Origin: an uncultured Caulobacter sp.
GTDB taxonomy: Bacteria > Pseudomonadota > Alphaproteobacteria > Caulobacterales > Caulobacteraceae
Length of the DNA: 64,000 bases
Assembly: GCA_913776195.1 (NCBI GenBank)
Contig: CAJYMH010000011.1
Coordinates: forward strand, 40,842 to 104,841
Reading direction: 5' to 3'
The position numbers and the translations under genes are program-made. The notes beneath the pieces were generated by a model. It was not told the origin of the DNA. It did not search any database and saw only the letters and a program-made list of their open reading frames with translations. Below are positions 52,626 to 63,424 of the stretch, piece by piece. Numbering within the stretch: the stretch's first letter is position 1; the number at the start of each line of letters is the position of its first letter.

Positions 52626-55133
52626 ATGAGGATCGGCCACGCCAGCCTTGTCATGGGCGGGCTTTGCGCCGCCGTGGCCGCTCCCGCGCAGGCTGCGTCC
52701 GAGAGTCGATTCGACATCCCCGCCGGCTGGCCGCTTGAACGGGCGCTGACGGCGTTTTCCGCGCAGAGCGATCGCGACATTCTTTTTTCGCCCGCGCTGG
52801 TGGCGGGGCTGAAATCACGCCGGATTTCCGGCCGTCTGGGCTCCGACGCGGCGCTGGATCGCCTGCTCAAGGGCACGGGCCTGACCTGGCGCAGTTTCCG
52901 GGGGCGGGTGCTGATCGAGCGAGTCGAGGCGGCCGCCGCACCGGTCCAACCACCGGCTCCACCCGAGACGCCGGCCGACCTGGACGGGCTGGTGATCACC
53001 GCCCTGCGGCGGCCGACCGTCGATCAACTGACCCCCATGTCGGTGCGAGCCATTTCTGAAAGCGAACTGACACGCGCTGGAGTCGCCACCTTTGAGCGGG
53101 CGACGAGCACTACGCCCGGCCTGGTCGCCACCGCGACCGGGGTTGGGCGCAACCGTCTCACCCTCCGCGGGGTCTATGGTTCGGGCGAAGCGACCACGGC
53201 GCTCTACTACGACGACGTGCCGGTCACCGGCGCCAGCGGCACCACGGCCGACCCCGGCAGCTCCTTTCCGGAGCTGGTGTTGGCTGACGTGAACCGGATC
53301 GAGCTGCTGCGCGGCCCCCAAGGAACCCTGCACGGCGCCAGCGCCATGGGCGGGGCGCTGAAGGTGATGTTCAACCGTCCGGACCTAAACACGACGTCCG
53401 GCAGTCTGGACCTGGAGGGATCCACCAGCGCCGGCCATATGGGGCAGGCCGCGACGGCGGTGTTAAACCAGCCGCTGGTCCGCGGCGTCGTCGGAATGCG
53501 GATCACAGCCTATCACCGCACAGAGCCGGCCTTCATCGACAACAGCCGCCTGGGCCTGAGCGCGGTCAACGACAGCCGCACCAACGGCGTGCGGGTTGGA
53601 GTCGGCGCGCAACCGATCGAGGGGCTGTCCCTGAACTTCATGTTGACCCGGCAGACTCAGGAACTGGATGACACCAGCGCCTGGACGCCCATGGGCGGCT
53701 CCTACGTCACCACCAACTATGGCCGCCTGCCGTTCGAGGGGAGGGTGACCTTCGCGGTCGGTTCGGCCGACTGGCGGGTGCGTGGCGTAAGGCTGTCGGC
53801 GATGGCGGCCGCCTATCGCTGGAACAGCCATCGCCGCAGCGAGTATTCCGGGGTCTTGCTTGCGGAGCGAACCAGCGAGACGGGCTGCCGCCGATACTTC
53901 TACCTTAGTGCAAGCGCGTCCTGCTCTTTCGATCAGATGTCCCAGTGGACGGCCTATGTGGACAGCCGGGCGCCGGGCCTGCTGACGCAGCCGGTGAAAA
54001 TGAATTCGGAAGTGGTCGAACTCAGGGCCAGTTCGGATCGCGACGGCTTCATCGGCTGGACCTTCGGGCTGTTCGGCGAGAGCCGTGAGGATAGCATCGA
54101 CAGTCAGGTGGTGGTGCTCGACCCCGCCACCGGCCTGCCCATCGAGGCGGCGGGCTTCACCGGGCGACGCCTCGTGGACAGCCGGTTCCAACAGCGCGCG
54201 GCCTATGGCGAGATCATCATCGGCGCGGATCGAGACTCCAGCCTGACAGTGGGCGCGCGGCGGTTTGACTACAAGCGCACGACCATCGGGCGAACCCTGA
54301 TCGTCAACGTCATCTCGAATACGAGCGAAGGCAATTTCGACAAGTCGGCCAGTGAGAAGGGATGGAGCCTGAAGGTCGTGGGCAGCCACCGCCTGAGCGC
54401 GCGGATCATGGCCTATGCTCAAGCATCGCAAGGCTTCCGGCCCGGCGGCATCAACACCGTGCCCGGCCTGCCCGAACAACTGGCGGCCTATCGCGCCGAC
54501 AGCCTGTGGAACTATGAGTTGGGGCTGAAGGGCGCCTGGCTCGACGGACGTCTGACCGCCAACGGCGCGGTCTATCGGATCGACTGGCGGGACATGCAGT
54601 ACACGGCCGCCAGCCCCAACGGCGCCTTCTCGTTTCTGGCCAATATCGGTCAGGCGCGGATCAACGGGGCGGAGGCGGACGTGACCTTCGATCCGCGCGG
54701 CCCGTGGCGGACGGGTCTGAATCTCGCCTATTCCGACGCAGTTCTGACCGAGGACCAGGAAAGCGCCGTAGCGGTCGGGCTCGGCTCGGCCGGGGATCGT
54801 CTGCCGGTGGTGCCGAGGTTCGCGGCCGGCGCCTGGGCCGAGTACGAGCGCCCGCTGACCAGCAGGCTCGATCTGCTGGTCCGGGCGGACGCGACCCATA
54901 CCGGGCGTTCGCACAGCGCCTTCGCCTCATCCGCGGCGGACGACACGCGGTTGGGCGGCGTGATGCTGGTCAACCTGCGCGCCTCCGTCCGGGGCGAAGG
55001 CTGGAACGTCGGGGCCTATGTGGAGAACCTGCTGGACGATGATGCGCCGTCCTTCGCCTCAACCGGCCGTCAGCCGCAGGTGTACGGCCCACGCCCCCGA
55101 AGGCTGGGGGTGACTGTGGGGTACGACTTCTAG
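52626..55133 (+). CDS. TonB-dependent receptor with STN signalling domain (FecA-like)
   Basis: An 835-residue outer-membrane receptor. Signal peptide ends APAQAA. A secretin/TonB short N-terminal (STN) domain covers about 25-105 (RFDIPAGWPLERALTAFSAQS). A linker carries the TonB box DGLVITAL, then the plug (about 130-260, ending ELLRGPQGTLHGASAMGG) and a barrel ending LGVTVGYDF. The STN domain signals to FecR/FecI. GGAGG lies upstream of the ATG. The substrate cannot be told; siderophores or heme-like compounds are usual for this type. Confidence 0.92.
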   Translation: MRIGHASLVMGGLCAAVAAPAQAASESRFDIPAGWPLERALTAFSAQSDRDILFSPALVAGLKSRRISGRLGSDAALDRLLKGTGLTWRSFRGRVLIERVEAAAAPVQPPAPPETPADLDGLVITALRRPTVDQLTPMSVRAISESELTRAGVATFERATSTTPGLVATATGVGRNRLTLRGVYGSGEATTALYYDDVPVTGASGTTADPGSSFPELVLADVNRIELLRGPQGTLHGASAMGGALKVMFNRPDLNTTSGSLDLEGSTSAGHMGQAATAVLNQPLVRGVVGMRITAYHRTEPAFIDNSRLGLSAVNDSRTNGVRVGVGAQPIEGLSLNFMLTRQTQELDDTSAWTPMGGSYVTTNYGRLPFEGRVTFAVGSADWRVRGVRLSAMAAAYRWNSHRRSEYSGVLLAERTSETGCRRYFYLSASASCSFDQMSQWTAYVDSRAPGLLTQPVKMNSEVVELRASSDRDGFIGWTFGLFGESREDSIDSQVVVLDPATGLPIEAAGFTGRRLVDSRFQQRAAYGEIIIGADRDSSLTVGARRFDYKRTTIGRTLIVNVISNTSEGNFDKSASEKGWSLKVVGSHRLSARIMAYAQASQGFRPGGINTVPGLPEQLAAYRADSLWNYELGLKGAWLDGRLTANGAVYRIDWRDMQYTAASPNGAFSFLANIGQARINGAEADVTFDPRGPWRTGLNLAYSDAVLTEDQESAVAVGLGSAGDRLPVVPRFAAGAWAEYERPLTSRLDLLVRADATHTGRSHSAFASSAADDTRLGGVMLVNLRASVRGEGWNVGAYVENLLDDDAPSFASTGRQPQVYGPRPRRLGVTVGYDF

Positions 55134-55140
55134 AGGGAAG

Positions 55141-55215
55141 TGGTGCCGGCGGAGAGGATCGAACTCCCGACCTTCGGTTTACAAAACCGCTGCACTACCG
55201 CTGTGCTACGCCGGC
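55141..55215 (-). tRNA. tRNA-Thr(UGU)
   Basis: A 75-nt cloverleaf with acceptor GCCGGC paired to GCCGGC, D arm AGCACAGCGGTAGTGC, anticodon loop TTTGTAA (anticodon UGU, Thr), T arm GGTCGGGAGTTCGATCCTCTC-like sequence, discriminator A and encoded CCA. It lies just downstream of the potI end. Confidence 0.93.
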
Positions 55216-55227
55216 TAGGGAAGGGGC

Positions 55228-56055
55228 TTATGCCGCAGCCGGCCCGATGGCGCCAGCCTCCGATCGCAGTTCTTTCACACGTCGCCACTTCATCGCCAGG
55301 GCGTAGATCAGGACGCCGGTGGCGACGGCGGCGATCAGCAGAGTGCTGGCGGCGTTGATCTCAGGCGAGACGCCGAGCCGGACCTGGGAATAGATGCGCA
55401 TGGGCAGGGTGGTGGCGCCGGGCCCGGAGGCGAACGAAGCAACCACCAGATCGTCCAGCGAAAGGGTGAAGGCCAGCATCCAGCCCGCGGCGACCGCCGG
55501 AGCGATATTGGGAAGGGTCACGGTCAGGAAGGTGCGGATCGGCGGGCAACCCAGGTCCTGGGCGGCTTCCTCCAGCGCGCGGTCGAAGGTGACCAATCGG
55601 GCGTGCACCACCACGGCGACATAGGCCAGGGTGCAGGTGGTATGAGCGACGACCACCGTCCAGAACCCCCGATCGACACGCAAGGCTACAAACAGAAGCA
55701 GTAGGGACAGGCCGAGGATCACCTCGGGCATGACCATAGGGGCGTAGACCAGCCCTGAGAACAGGGTGCGCCCGCCAAACCGGCCGCCCCTGGCCAGGGC
55801 GACCGCCGCCAGGGTTCCAAGCAGGGTGGCGGCGGTGGCCGAGATCAGGCCGACCCGCAGCGTGACCCAGGCTGCGCCCATCAGCGCCTCGTTGGCGAAC
55901 AGGGCGGCGTACCAGCGCGTGGAGAACCCGCCCCAGACGGTCACCAGGCGACTGGCGTTGAAAGAGTAGAGCACCAGGGCGGCGATGGGCAGGTAGAGAA
56001 AGGTCAGACCCAAAACGAGGGCCGTGATGTTGAAGGCGGTCGGCCCTTTCCTCAT
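55228..56055 (-). CDS. potI: Putrescine/spermidine ABC permease PotI
   Basis: A 275-residue inner-membrane permease with six helices and the EAA loop EEAAQDLGCPPIRTF. It is PotI/PotC-like (FNASRLVTVWGGFSTRWYAALF). It pairs with PotH; its start overlaps the potH stop (ATGA). Last gene of the pot operon, followed by tRNA-Thr. Confidence 0.92.
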   Translation of the reverse strand: MRKGPTAFNITALVLGLTFLYLPIAALVLYSFNASRLVTVWGGFSTRWYAALFANEALMGAAWVTLRVGLISATAATLLGTLAAVALARGGRFGGRTLFSGLVYAPMVMPEVILGLSLLLLFVALRVDRGFWTVVVAHTTCTLAYVAVVVHARLVTFDRALEEAAQDLGCPPIRTFLTVTLPNIAPAVAAGWMLAFTLSLDDLVVASFASGPGATTLPMRIYSQVRLGVSPEINAASTLLIAAVATGVLIYALAMKWRRVKELRSEAGAIGPAAA

Positions 56056-56948
56056 TGGCCGGTCTCCAACGCCTTAGCCTGTTGGCGCTGGTAGAGGACG
56101 ATGGGGATCACCAGGGTCAGCAGCAGGACGACGGCCACGGCCGAGGCGCTGGGCCAGTCGCGGTTGGAGAAGAACTCCGTCCACACCGTCTTGCCGATCA
56201 TCAGGGTCTGGGCGCCGCCTAGCAGATCGGGAACCACGAATTCGCCCACCATGGGGATGAAGCACAGCAGCGCGCCGGCGGCGACGCCGGGGAGGGAGAG
56301 CGGGAAGGTCACCTGCCAGAAGGTCTTCCACGGCGGTGAGCCAAGATCGGCGGCTGCCTCAAGCAGGCTGTGATCCTGCCTTTCCAGCACCGCGTAGATC
56401 GGCAGGACCATGAAGGGCAGGTAGCAGTAGACGAGGCCGATATAGACCGAGACCGGCGTGTTCAGCAGAGACAGGCCCGGCAGGCCGACGGCCTCCAGCG
56501 CCATGTTCAGCAGGCCTTCGGGCTTCAGGATCGCCACCCAGGCGTACACCCGGATCAGAAAGCTGGTCCAAAACGGCAAGATCACCGCCAGCAGCAGCAG
56601 GTTACGCCTCCCGGGCGCGCAGCGGGCCATGCCGTGGGCGATGGGATAGCCGACCAGCAGGCACAGGATCGTGCCGATGGCGGCGAACCGCAGGCTGGAC
56701 AGGTAGGCGACCAGATAGAGGTCGTCGGACTTCAGCCGGGCGTAGGTCTCGAAATCGAGCGCGTCCAGAAACCTCTTGATCCCTGCCAAGCCCGCCGACC
56801 AGTCGATCTGCGGCGCATAGGGCGGCATGGCCAGGGCCTGGTCCGACAGGGACAGCTTCAGCACCAGCACGAACGGGAACAGGAAGAACAGGCCTAGCCA
56901 CAGGTAAGGCGCGATGGCCGCCAGCCGTTCGCCGGGTTTGCGCTTCAT
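56052..56948 (-). CDS. potH: Putrescine ABC permease PotH
   Basis: A 298-residue permease with six helices. The first is YLWLGLFFLFPFVLVLKLSLSD. The EAA motif is EAAADLGSPPWKTFWQ, followed by LPLSLPGVAAG-like residues. It overlaps potG by ATGA and encodes the second half of the channel. Confidence 0.92.
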   Translation of the reverse strand: MKRKPGERLAAIAPYLWLGLFFLFPFVLVLKLSLSDQALAMPPYAPQIDWSAGLAGIKRFLDALDFETYARLKSDDLYLVAYLSSLRFAAIGTILCLLVGYPIAHGMARCAPGRRNLLLLAVILPFWTSFLIRVYAWVAILKPEGLLNMALEAVGLPGLSLLNTPVSVYIGLVYCYLPFMVLPIYAVLERQDHSLLEAAADLGSPPWKTFWQVTFPLSLPGVAAGALLCFIPMVGEFVVPDLLGGAQTLMIGKTVWTEFFSNRDWPSASAVAVVLLLTLVIPIVLYQRQQAKALETGQ

Positions 56949-58123
56949 CGGGTGAGGACCACGCCGGCGTCGGGATCGAAGCTGACCCAGACCTTGTCGT
57001 CCCAGCCGATGGGTCGCTCCACCACGCGGGAAGCGTTGGCGCGCGCCACGCGGATCAGCTTTCCGTCGGCCAGTTCGACCACATAGTTGGTCCAGTCGCC
57101 GGTGTAGCCGATGTCCCAGATCTCCCCAGCCAGGACGTTGACGGTCCCCTTGGCTGGCGGATCGAGCGAGATGCGCATCTTCTCGGGCCGCACGGCCAGC
57201 CAGACGGTGGAGCCGGCGGTGGGGCAGTCATCGTCCCAGACTTCCAGGGCTTGGTCGCTCTCGGGGACCATGATGCTGGCTATAGGGTGAGCGGTCTTGG
57301 CCACCTTGGCCTCGAACAGGTTCACGTCGCCCAGGAACTCGGCCACGTAGCGGTCGGCGGGGGCCTCATACAGCTCCTCCGGCCGACCCAGCTGGGCGAT
57401 CTGGCCCTCGCGCATCACCGCGATCCGGTCCGCGAGAACCATGGCCTCTTCCTGATCGTGGGTTACCATCAGGAAGGTGGTGTTGAGCTCCTGCTGGATG
57501 TCCATGAGCTCGAACTGGGTCTCTTCGCGCAGCTTCTTGTCGAGCGCGCCCAGCGGCTCGTCGAGCAGCAGCATCTTGGGCCGCTTGGCCAGGGCGCGGG
57601 CCAGGGCCACGCGCTGCTTCTGGCCGCCGGACAGCTGATGGGGCTTGCGGCGGGCGAGGAGCTCCAGCTTGACGAGGGTCAGCATCTGCTGGACCCGCGC
57701 CTCGATCTCGCCCTTGGGCAGGTTCTCCTGCCTGAGACCGAAGGCGATGTTCTGGGCCACGCTCAGGTGCGGGAAGAGCGCGTAGGACTGGAACATCATG
57801 TTGACCGGCCGCCGATGCGGCGGCTGACCGGCCAGGTCCTGACCGGCAAGCGTGATGCGGCCTTCGTCCGGCGTCTCGAACCCTGCCAGCAACCGCATGA
57901 GGGTGGTCTTGCCGCAGCCGGACGGGCCGAGCAGGGCGAAGAACTCGCCAGGATAGATGGCCAGGGACACGCCGTTGACGGCCACATGGTCGTCGAACCG
58001 CTTCACCACCCCCTCGAACCGCACCAGAGGTTCCGCCGACGGGTCGGTCCATGGCGAGAACTTCGAACGGACCGCGCCGATGTTCAGGCGCTGGCGGCCG
58101 GCCTTGCCCCCCTTGGCGTTCAT
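56945..58123 (-). CDS. potG: Putrescine ABC transporter ATPase PotG
   Basis: A 392-residue ATPase. Walker A is [10 protein letters not shown]-loop [10 protein letters not shown], signature [15 protein letters not shown], Walker [12 protein letters not shown] and switch His in [11 protein letters not shown]-terminal TOBE domain occurs from about residue 290. The start is the ATG at 58123, which overlaps the potF stop (ATGA); the longer frame to 58147 lies within potF. Confidence 0.94.
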   Translation of the reverse strand: MNAKGGKAGRQRLNIGAVRSKFSPWTDPSAEPLVRFEGVVKRFDDHVAVNGVSLAIYPGEFFALLGPSGCGKTTLMRLLAGFETPDEGRITLAGQDLAGQPPHRRPVNMMFQSYALFPHLSVAQNIAFGLRQENLPKGEIEARVQQMLTLVKLELLARRKPHQLSGGQKQRVALARALAKRPKMLLLDEPLGALDKKLREETQFELMDIQQELNTTFLMVTHDQEEAMVLADRIAVMREGQIAQLGRPEELYEAPADRYVAEFLGDVNLFEAKVAKTAHPIASIMVPESDQALEVWDDDCPTAGSTVWLAVRPEKMRISLDPPAKGTVNVLAGEIWDIGYTGDWTNYVVELADGKLIRVARANASRVVERPIGWDDKVWVSFDPDAGVVLTR

Positions 58124-59232
58124 CGGCCGGTGACCACCCGGGTCCATTGGCGATTGATCTCGCGAACCAGCTTGGGGTCTTTGGAGGTGGCCACGAAGAG
58201 GCGGGAGAAGACCTCAGGCGTGGGATAGATGTTCGGGTTGTCTCGGATCTCCGGATCAACCTTATCCAGCGCCTTCTGGTTGGCGTTGGCGAACTGCACG
58301 TAGTTCGACGCCTTGGCGGCCACTTCCGGGCGCAGCATGTAGTTCATGAACTTCAGCGCCGCGGTCGGGTTCGGCGCATCGGCGGGGATGGCGAAGACGT
58401 CGAAATAGACCTGGGTTCCCTCGCGCGGGATCACGTAGTCGATCTTGACCTTGCCGCCGGCCTCGTCGGCGCGGGCCTTGGCCTGGAAGACGTCGCCCGA
58501 GAAGCCGACCGCCAGGCAGATGTCGCCGTTGGCCAGGGCGTTGATATACTCCGACGAGTGGAACTTGCGCACGAACGGCCGGATGCTGAGCAGCATGTCG
58601 GTGGCGCCGGCGTAGTCAGCCTCGGCCAGGGAGTTGGGGTTCTTACCCTGTGCGGCCAGGGCGACGGTGAACATGTCCTCGCTGGCGTCCAGCATGTAGA
58701 CGCCGCAGTCCTTGAGCTTGGCGATGTTCTCGGGCCGGAACACCACGTCCCAGCTGTCGATGGCGACGCCGGGCAGGCGCTGCTTCACCGCATCCACATT
58801 ATAGCCGATGCCGATGGTGCCCCACATGTAGGGGGCGGTGTACTGGGCGCCGGGATCGAACGGGTCCATGCGGGCCATCAGGTCGGGCCACAGGTTGCCG
58901 AAGTTCGACAGCTGGGCCTTGTCCAGTTTCTGTAGCACGCCGGCCTGGATCAGGCGGGGAACGCTGTTGTTGGCGGGGACGACGAGGTCGTAGCCCGTGC
59001 CGCCGGTCAGCAGCTTGGTCTCCATGACCTCCTGGGAGTCGAAGGTGTCGTAGACGACCTTGATCCCGGTCTCCTTGGTGAAGTCGCTGACGATGGCCGG
59101 GTCGATGTAGTCCGACCAGTTATAGATGTGCAGGACCTCTTCCTTGGCCCCGCCCCGACCGCACCCGGCTAGCACCGCCGCGGCGGCCGCGATCACCGCG
59201 GCCCGACGCGTGAATTCCCCAAACCGGCTCAT
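58120..59232 (-). CDS. potF: Putrescine-binding protein PotF (lipoprotein)
   Basis: A 370-residue periplasmic binding protein. The signal has a Cys lipobox (AAVLAGCG), so here it is probably lipid-anchored, unlike the soluble E. coli protein. The mature part begins [13 protein letters not shown], the family's substrate-contact motif, with later conserved [11 protein letters not shown]. First gene of potF-G-H-I. GGAGGGG precedes the ATG. Confidence 0.93.
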   Translation of the reverse strand: MSRFGEFTRRAAVIAAAAAVLAGCGRGGAKEEVLHIYNWSDYIDPAIVSDFTKETGIKVVYDTFDSQEVMETKLLTGGTGYDLVVPANNSVPRLIQAGVLQKLDKAQLSNFGNLWPDLMARMDPFDPGAQYTAPYMWGTIGIGYNVDAVKQRLPGVAIDSWDVVFRPENIAKLKDCGVYMLDASEDMFTVALAAQGKNPNSLAEADYAGATDMLLSIRPFVRKFHSSEYINALANGDICLAVGFSGDVFQAKARADEAGGKVKIDYVIPREGTQVYFDVFAIPADAPNPTAALKFMNYMLRPEVAAKASNYVQFANANQKALDKVDPEIRDNPNIYPTPEVFSRLFVATSKDPKLVREINRQWTRVVTGR

Positions 59233-59401
59233 GTCCCCTCCGCCAGTAAAGACCCCGCGCCGTTATAGGGCCTGGGCGCCGGGGGTTAAGCGGATTCTGC
59301 GTAGCAGCGGGGCGGTCGGATCAAGCAGCCCGCTTTCGTTTCACCGCCATGGCTTCTATATGCGGACGCTGCTTCGTTCGCGTCCCAACAGCCTGGACCC
59401 C

Positions 59402-61111
59402 ATGGCCCGCATCCTCATCACCTCCGCCCTGCCTTACATCAACGGGATCAAGCATCTCGGGAATCTGGCGGGGTCGATGCTGCCGGCCGACGTCTATGCG
59501 CGGTTCGAGCGGGCCCGGGGCCATGAGACGCTTTATATCTGCGCCACCGACGAGCATGGCACGCCGGCCGAGCTGGCCGCCGCCGCCGCCGGCCAGGACG
59601 TGCGCAACTATTGCGACGAGCAGCACCAGATCCAGCACGACATCGGCCGCGCCTTCGGCCTGTCCTGGGACTGGTTCGGCCGCAGCTCCAACCCGCCGAA
59701 CCATCGCCTGACACAGCACTTCTGCGAGGCGCTGGAAAAGAACGGCCTGATCGAGGAGCGGGTGGACCAGATGGTCTACTCCATCGACGACAAGCGCTTC
59801 CTGCCGGACCGCTACGTCGAGGGGACCTGCCCGCATTGCGCGTTCGAAAAAGCGCGTGGCGACCAGTGCGACAACTGCGGCCGCCTGCTGGACCCGACCG
59901 ACCTGATCAATCCGTATTCGGTCATCAGCGGTTCGCGGAACATCGAGGTGCGCGATACGCGCCACCTGTACCTGATGCAGACCAAGATCCAGGACCGCAT
60001 CCGCGCCTGGGTCGACAGCAAGGCGCCGAACTGGCCGAACCTGACCAGCTCCATCGCCTACAAGCACCTGGACGAGGGGCTGATCGACCGGGGCATCACC
60101 CGCGATCTGGCCTGGGGCATCCCGGTGACCAAGGACGGACTGCCGCGCCCGGGGTTCGAGGACAAGGTCTTCTACGTCTGGTTCGACGCGCCCATCGAGT
60201 ACATCGGCGCGACCGTAGAATGGTCCGAAGCGACCGGCGCCGATTGGGAGCGCTGGTGGCGCACCGACAAGGGCGCCGACGACGTCACCTATGTGGAGGT
60301 GATGGGCAAGGACAACGTGGCCTTCCACACGGTCAGCTTCCCCGCGACGATCCTGGGTTCAGGGGAGCCGTGGAAGACTGTCGACAATCTGAAATCCTTC
60401 AATTGGCTGAACTGGTACGGGGGAAAGTTCTCGACCAGCAACAAGCGCGGCGTGTTCATGGACGCGGCGCTGGACATCCTGCCGGCCGACTACTGGCGTT
60501 GGTACCTGACGGCCAACGCGCCGGAGGGCTCCGACACCGCCTTTACCTGGGAGCAGTTCGCCAGCAGCATCAATCGCGACCTGGCGGACGTGCTGGGCAA
60601 CTTCGTCAACCGCATCCTGAAGTTCACCGAGGCCCGCTTCGACGGCGTGGTTCCGGAGGGCGGCGAGGCGGGCGAGCTTGAGCAGAAGCTGTACGCAACG
60701 GTGTCGGAGCGCTTGGCCGAGCTGACCGAACAAATGGCCGCGCTGGAGGTCCGCAAATCGGCCCAGACCATCCGCGCCCTGTGGGTGCTGGGTAACGAGT
60801 ACCTGCAAGAGGCTGCGCCCTGGACAGCGGTGAAGACCGATCGCGACCGCGCGGCGGTGATCGTCCGCACGGCTCTGAACCTGGTGGCGCTTTACGCCCG
60901 CATCGCCGCGCCGATCATCCCCTTCTCTGCCCAGACCATCGCCGCGGCGGTCAACGAGCCGTTCCCGCCGACCTGGCCGTCGACTGACGGCGAGGCGGAG
61001 CTGAACCGCCTGGCGCCGGGTGCGGCGATCCACACGCCCGAAGTCCTGTTCAAGAAGATCGAAGACGAGCAGATCGCCGAGTGGACGGAGCGCTTCGGCG
61101 GCGCCGAATGA
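59402..61111 (+). CDS. metG: Methionyl-tRNA synthetase
   Basis: A 569-residue synthetase. [17 protein letters not shown] has the HIGH-like motif. A four-Cys zinc knuckle is CPHC...CDNC near 140-160. The KMSKS-like loop is FSTSNKRG. No C-terminal dimerisation domain is present. Start is the ATG at 59402; an in-frame extension upstream is not typical. Its stop overlaps the oxygenase gene start (ATGA). Confidence 0.95.
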   Translation: MARILITSALPYINGIKHLGNLAGSMLPADVYARFERARGHETLYICATDEHGTPAELAAAAAGQDVRNYCDEQHQIQHDIGRAFGLSWDWFGRSSNPPNHRLTQHFCEALEKNGLIEERVDQMVYSIDDKRFLPDRYVEGTCPHCAFEKARGDQCDNCGRLLDPTDLINPYSVISGSRNIEVRDTRHLYLMQTKIQDRIRAWVDSKAPNWPNLTSSIAYKHLDEGLIDRGITRDLAWGIPVTKDGLPRPGFEDKVFYVWFDAPIEYIGATVEWSEATGADWERWWRTDKGADDVTYVEVMGKDNVAFHTVSFPATILGSGEPWKTVDNLKSFNWLNWYGGKFSTSNKRGVFMDAALDILPADYWRWYLTANAPEGSDTAFTWEQFASSINRDLADVLGNFVNRILKFTEARFDGVVPEGGEAGELEQKLYATVSERLAELTEQMAALEVRKSAQTIRALWVLGNEYLQEAAPWTAVKTDRDRAAVIVRTALNLVALYARIAAPIIPFSAQTIAAAVNEPFPPTWPSTDGEAELNRLAPGAAIHTPEVLFKKIEDEQIAEWTERFGGAE

Positions 61112-61830
61112 GCGCGCCGCTCGCCCTTCGGGAGTTCGGGGGCGAGGAGCGCGCGGCTCTGGCCGAGCGGCTGGAACGGACTGGGCGGGTGCAGATCGCC
61201 GCGGCCCTGGCCGGCGACGCCGCCGGGAGGCTGCTGGCCGAAGCGCGGGAGCGCACGCCCTTCCAAACCGTGACCACCAATAGCCGTGGCCAGGTGGATC
61301 TGCCGCAAGCCTGGCTCGACAGCCTGACCGTCGAGCAGCGTCGGGAGTTCGGGCAGGCGATTCATGAGAGCGCCGCCGAGCGCTTCCAATACCTCTACGA
61401 CACCTATCCGATCTGGGACCTGCAGCAGGCGGGCAAGCTGAAAGGCTTGTGGCGGGATCTGCTGGCCTTCTTGAACGGCGAAGCATTCCTGGCGCGGATG
61501 CGCGACCTGACGGGCGAGGACCGCATCGCCATGGCCGACGCCCAGGTCACCCGCTATCGGCGCGGGTCCTTCCTGACGGGCCATACCGATCATGTGGACG
61601 GCAAGGACCGCTACTACGCCTATGTCCTGAACCTGACGCCAGCGTGGCGGATCGAGTGGGGCGGGCTTTTGATGTTCCATGGCGACGACGGCCATGTGGC
61701 CGAGGCGTTCGTTCCCGCCATGGGCGCGCTGAACCTGCTGCGAACGCCGCAGCCCCATTCGGTGTCGCAAGTGTCGCTGTCGGCCGGCGACGACAGGATC
61801 TCCGTCACCGGCTGGCTGCGGGGAAGCTGA
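61108..61830 (+). CDS. 2-oxoglutarate/Fe(II)-dependent oxygenase
   Basis: A 240-residue protein of the prolyl-4-hydroxylase-like (Tpa1/OGFOD1-like) group. The metal site is HTDHVDG (His and Asp) with a distal His in PHSVSQV and the 2-oxoglutarate Arg in DRISVTGWL. Some relatives hydroxylate ribosomal or translation proteins. It is translationally coupled to metG, which makes a translation-linked role possible but unproven. Confidence 0.88.
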   Translation: MSAPLALREFGGEERAALAERLERTGRVQIAAALAGDAAGRLLAEARERTPFQTVTTNSRGQVDLPQAWLDSLTVEQRREFGQAIHESAAERFQYLYDTYPIWDLQQAGKLKGLWRDLLAFLNGEAFLARMRDLTGEDRIAMADAQVTRYRRGSFLTGHTDHVDGKDRYYAYVLNLTPAWRIEWGGLLMFHGDDGHVAEAFVPAMGALNLLRTPQPHSVSQVSLSAGDDRISVTGWLRGS

Positions 61831-61839
61831 GCCCGGCCC

Positions 61840-62571
61840 CTAGTGGGCGGCGTGTTTGGCCTGCTCGGCGGGCGAGATGTCCATGAAGTCGGGGACCGCC
61901 GTATTATACTGAGCCGTCTGGTTCAGATCGACCACCACGCTGCGGTGCCCCTCCCACATCATGTGCAGGGCGACGTAGAGCACGATCACCAGGCCGACGT
62001 AGCCGATCCAGCGATGCCTGTGCAGCAGCTTGGCGATCCAGGTGGCGGCGACGCCCATCAGGGCGATCGACAACAACAGGCCGAAGACAAGAATGCCGGG
62101 ATGCTCGCGGGCCGCGCCGGCCACGGCCAGGACGTTGTCCAGCGACATGGAGACGTCGGCGATCAGGATCTGGATGAACGCGGCGCGGAAGCTCTTGGTC
62201 CGCTTGATCGTCGGTTCGGTGGTCGGGTCATCATCCAGAGCGGCCTGGGCGCTGGCCTCCTCGTGGGCGGCCTGGTCGCGCATCTCGCGCCACATTTTCC
62301 AGCAGACCCACAGCAGCAGGATGCCGCCGGCGAACAAGAGACCGATGACGCCCAGAAGCTGGGCCGTGATCAGGGCGAAGCCGATGCGCAGCACGACGGC
62401 GCAGATCAGGCCGTAGAGAATGGCCTTCTTTCGATCCTTCTCAGGCAGGCCGCCCGCGGCCAGGCCCACGGCCACAGCGTTGTCGCCCGCCAGAACCAAG
62501 TCGATCATCAGCACCTGGATCAGGGCGGTGAGGGGGCCGGCGATGCCGCCGCTGAGAAGGGAGTCGAACAT
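61840..62571 (-). CDS. TerC-family membrane protein
   Basis: A 243-residue protein with seven or so helices. It has the family's acidic motifs in ALIQVLMIDLVLAGDNAVAV and IADVSMSLDNVLAVAGAA. Members are linked to metal (Mn or tellurite-related) handling. A charged cytoplasmic loop (about 95-125) separates the halves. The ATG at 62571 was chosen over a GTG at 62577. It is convergent with the oxygenase gene and 9 bp from it. Confidence 0.9.
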   Translation of the reverse strand: MFDSLLSGGIAGPLTALIQVLMIDLVLAGDNAVAVGLAAGGLPEKDRKKAILYGLICAVVLRIGFALITAQLLGVIGLLFAGGILLLWVCWKMWREMRDQAAHEEASAQAALDDDPTTEPTIKRTKSFRAAFIQILIADVSMSLDNVLAVAGAAREHPGILVFGLLLSIALMGVAATWIAKLLHRHRWIGYVGLVIVLYVALHMMWEGHRSVVVDLNQTAQYNTAVPDFMDISPAEQAKHAAH

Positions 62572-62611
62572 TGACACTCAATGAGCGAGGCGCGAGCCCG
62601 TGGCAAGCGCC

Positions 62612-63424
62612 TCAGCGCGGGCGCGACGCTTCATAAAGCGCCACGGCGGCGGCGTTGGAGACGTTCAGGCTCTCCATCCCGCCGGGCATGGGGATCTTGG
62701 CCAGAACGTCACAATGTTCAGCCACCAGCCGGCGGATGCCGTCGCCCTCCGAGCCCATGACCAGAACCGTGGGCGATCCGTCGAGCGCCTTGTCGAGGGT
62801 TTCGGTCGCCGAGCCGTCGAGTCCCACCGCTCGCCAGCCCAAGTCAGCCAGCTGCTCCAGAGCCCGCGACAGGTTCACAGCCATGGCGTGGGGGAGGCGG
62901 TCGATGGCGCCGACCGCGGCCTTGGCCGCTGCGCCGGCGAGGGCGGGGGAGTGGCGGTCCTGCAGGATGATGCCTCGGGCCCCGAAGGCGGCGGCGGAGC
63001 GGAAGATCGCGCCGACGTTTTGGGGGTCGGTGATTTGATCCAGCATGACGATCAGGCCCGACGGATTCTCGCCCAGCTCGGCCACGGACATCGGTTCGGG
63101 CGGATCGATACGCATGGCCATGCCCTGATGAACGGCCCCTTGAGGAAGCTGTCGGGCGATCAGCTGGGCGTCGATCACCTCGATTCCCTTCAGGCCGTAC
63201 TGCTCCGCGAGTCGCTTGGCCCGGTCCGGAGTCGCCAGAACACGCTTCGGAGCGGGCCGGGCGGGGTTGTTCAAAGCAGCTTCAATGGCGTGAAAACCCC
63301 ACAACCAGTCGCTCGCTGGTGCGGAGTCGCGCGCTACGGGCCTGTTTTTCTGAGGTTTTTTCGGCCCTGAACGGTTTGCGTCCGAAGGCCTCTTACGGTC
63401 GTTGCGTTCGAAATGAGAGGACAC
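62612..63424 (-). CDS. rlmB: 23S rRNA 2'-O-ribose methyltransferase, TrmH/SpoU family
   Basis: A 270-residue SPOUT methyltransferase. A basic N-terminal tail (about 35 residues) precedes a substrate-binding domain (GFHAIEAALNNP). The SpoU domain has DQITDPQNVGAIFRSAAAFG, LVMGSEGDGIRRL and MPGGMESLNVSNAAAVAL, which form the knotted SAM site. E. coli RlmB methylates G2251 of 23S rRNA. It starts with GTG. The position next to tRNA-Tyr, tRNA-Gly and tuf fits Caulobacterales order. Confidence 0.9.
   Translation of the reverse strand: MSSHFERNDRKRPSDANRSGPKKPQKNRPVARDSAPASDWLWGFHAIEAALNNPARPAPKRVLATPDRAKRLAEQYGLKGIEVIDAQLIARQLPQGAVHQGMAMRIDPPEPMSVAELGENPSGLIVMLDQITDPQNVGAIFRSAAAFGARGIILQDRHSPALAGAAAKAAVGAIDRLPHAMAVNLSRALEQLADLGWRAVGLDGSATETLDKALDGSPTVLVMGSEGDGIRRLVAEHCDVLAKIPMPGGMESLNVSNAAAVALYEASRPR

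Noticed and set aside
55140..55358. A + strand frame starting PAERIELPTFGLQNRCTTAVL
   Set aside because: Antisense translation of tRNA-Thr; not a gene.
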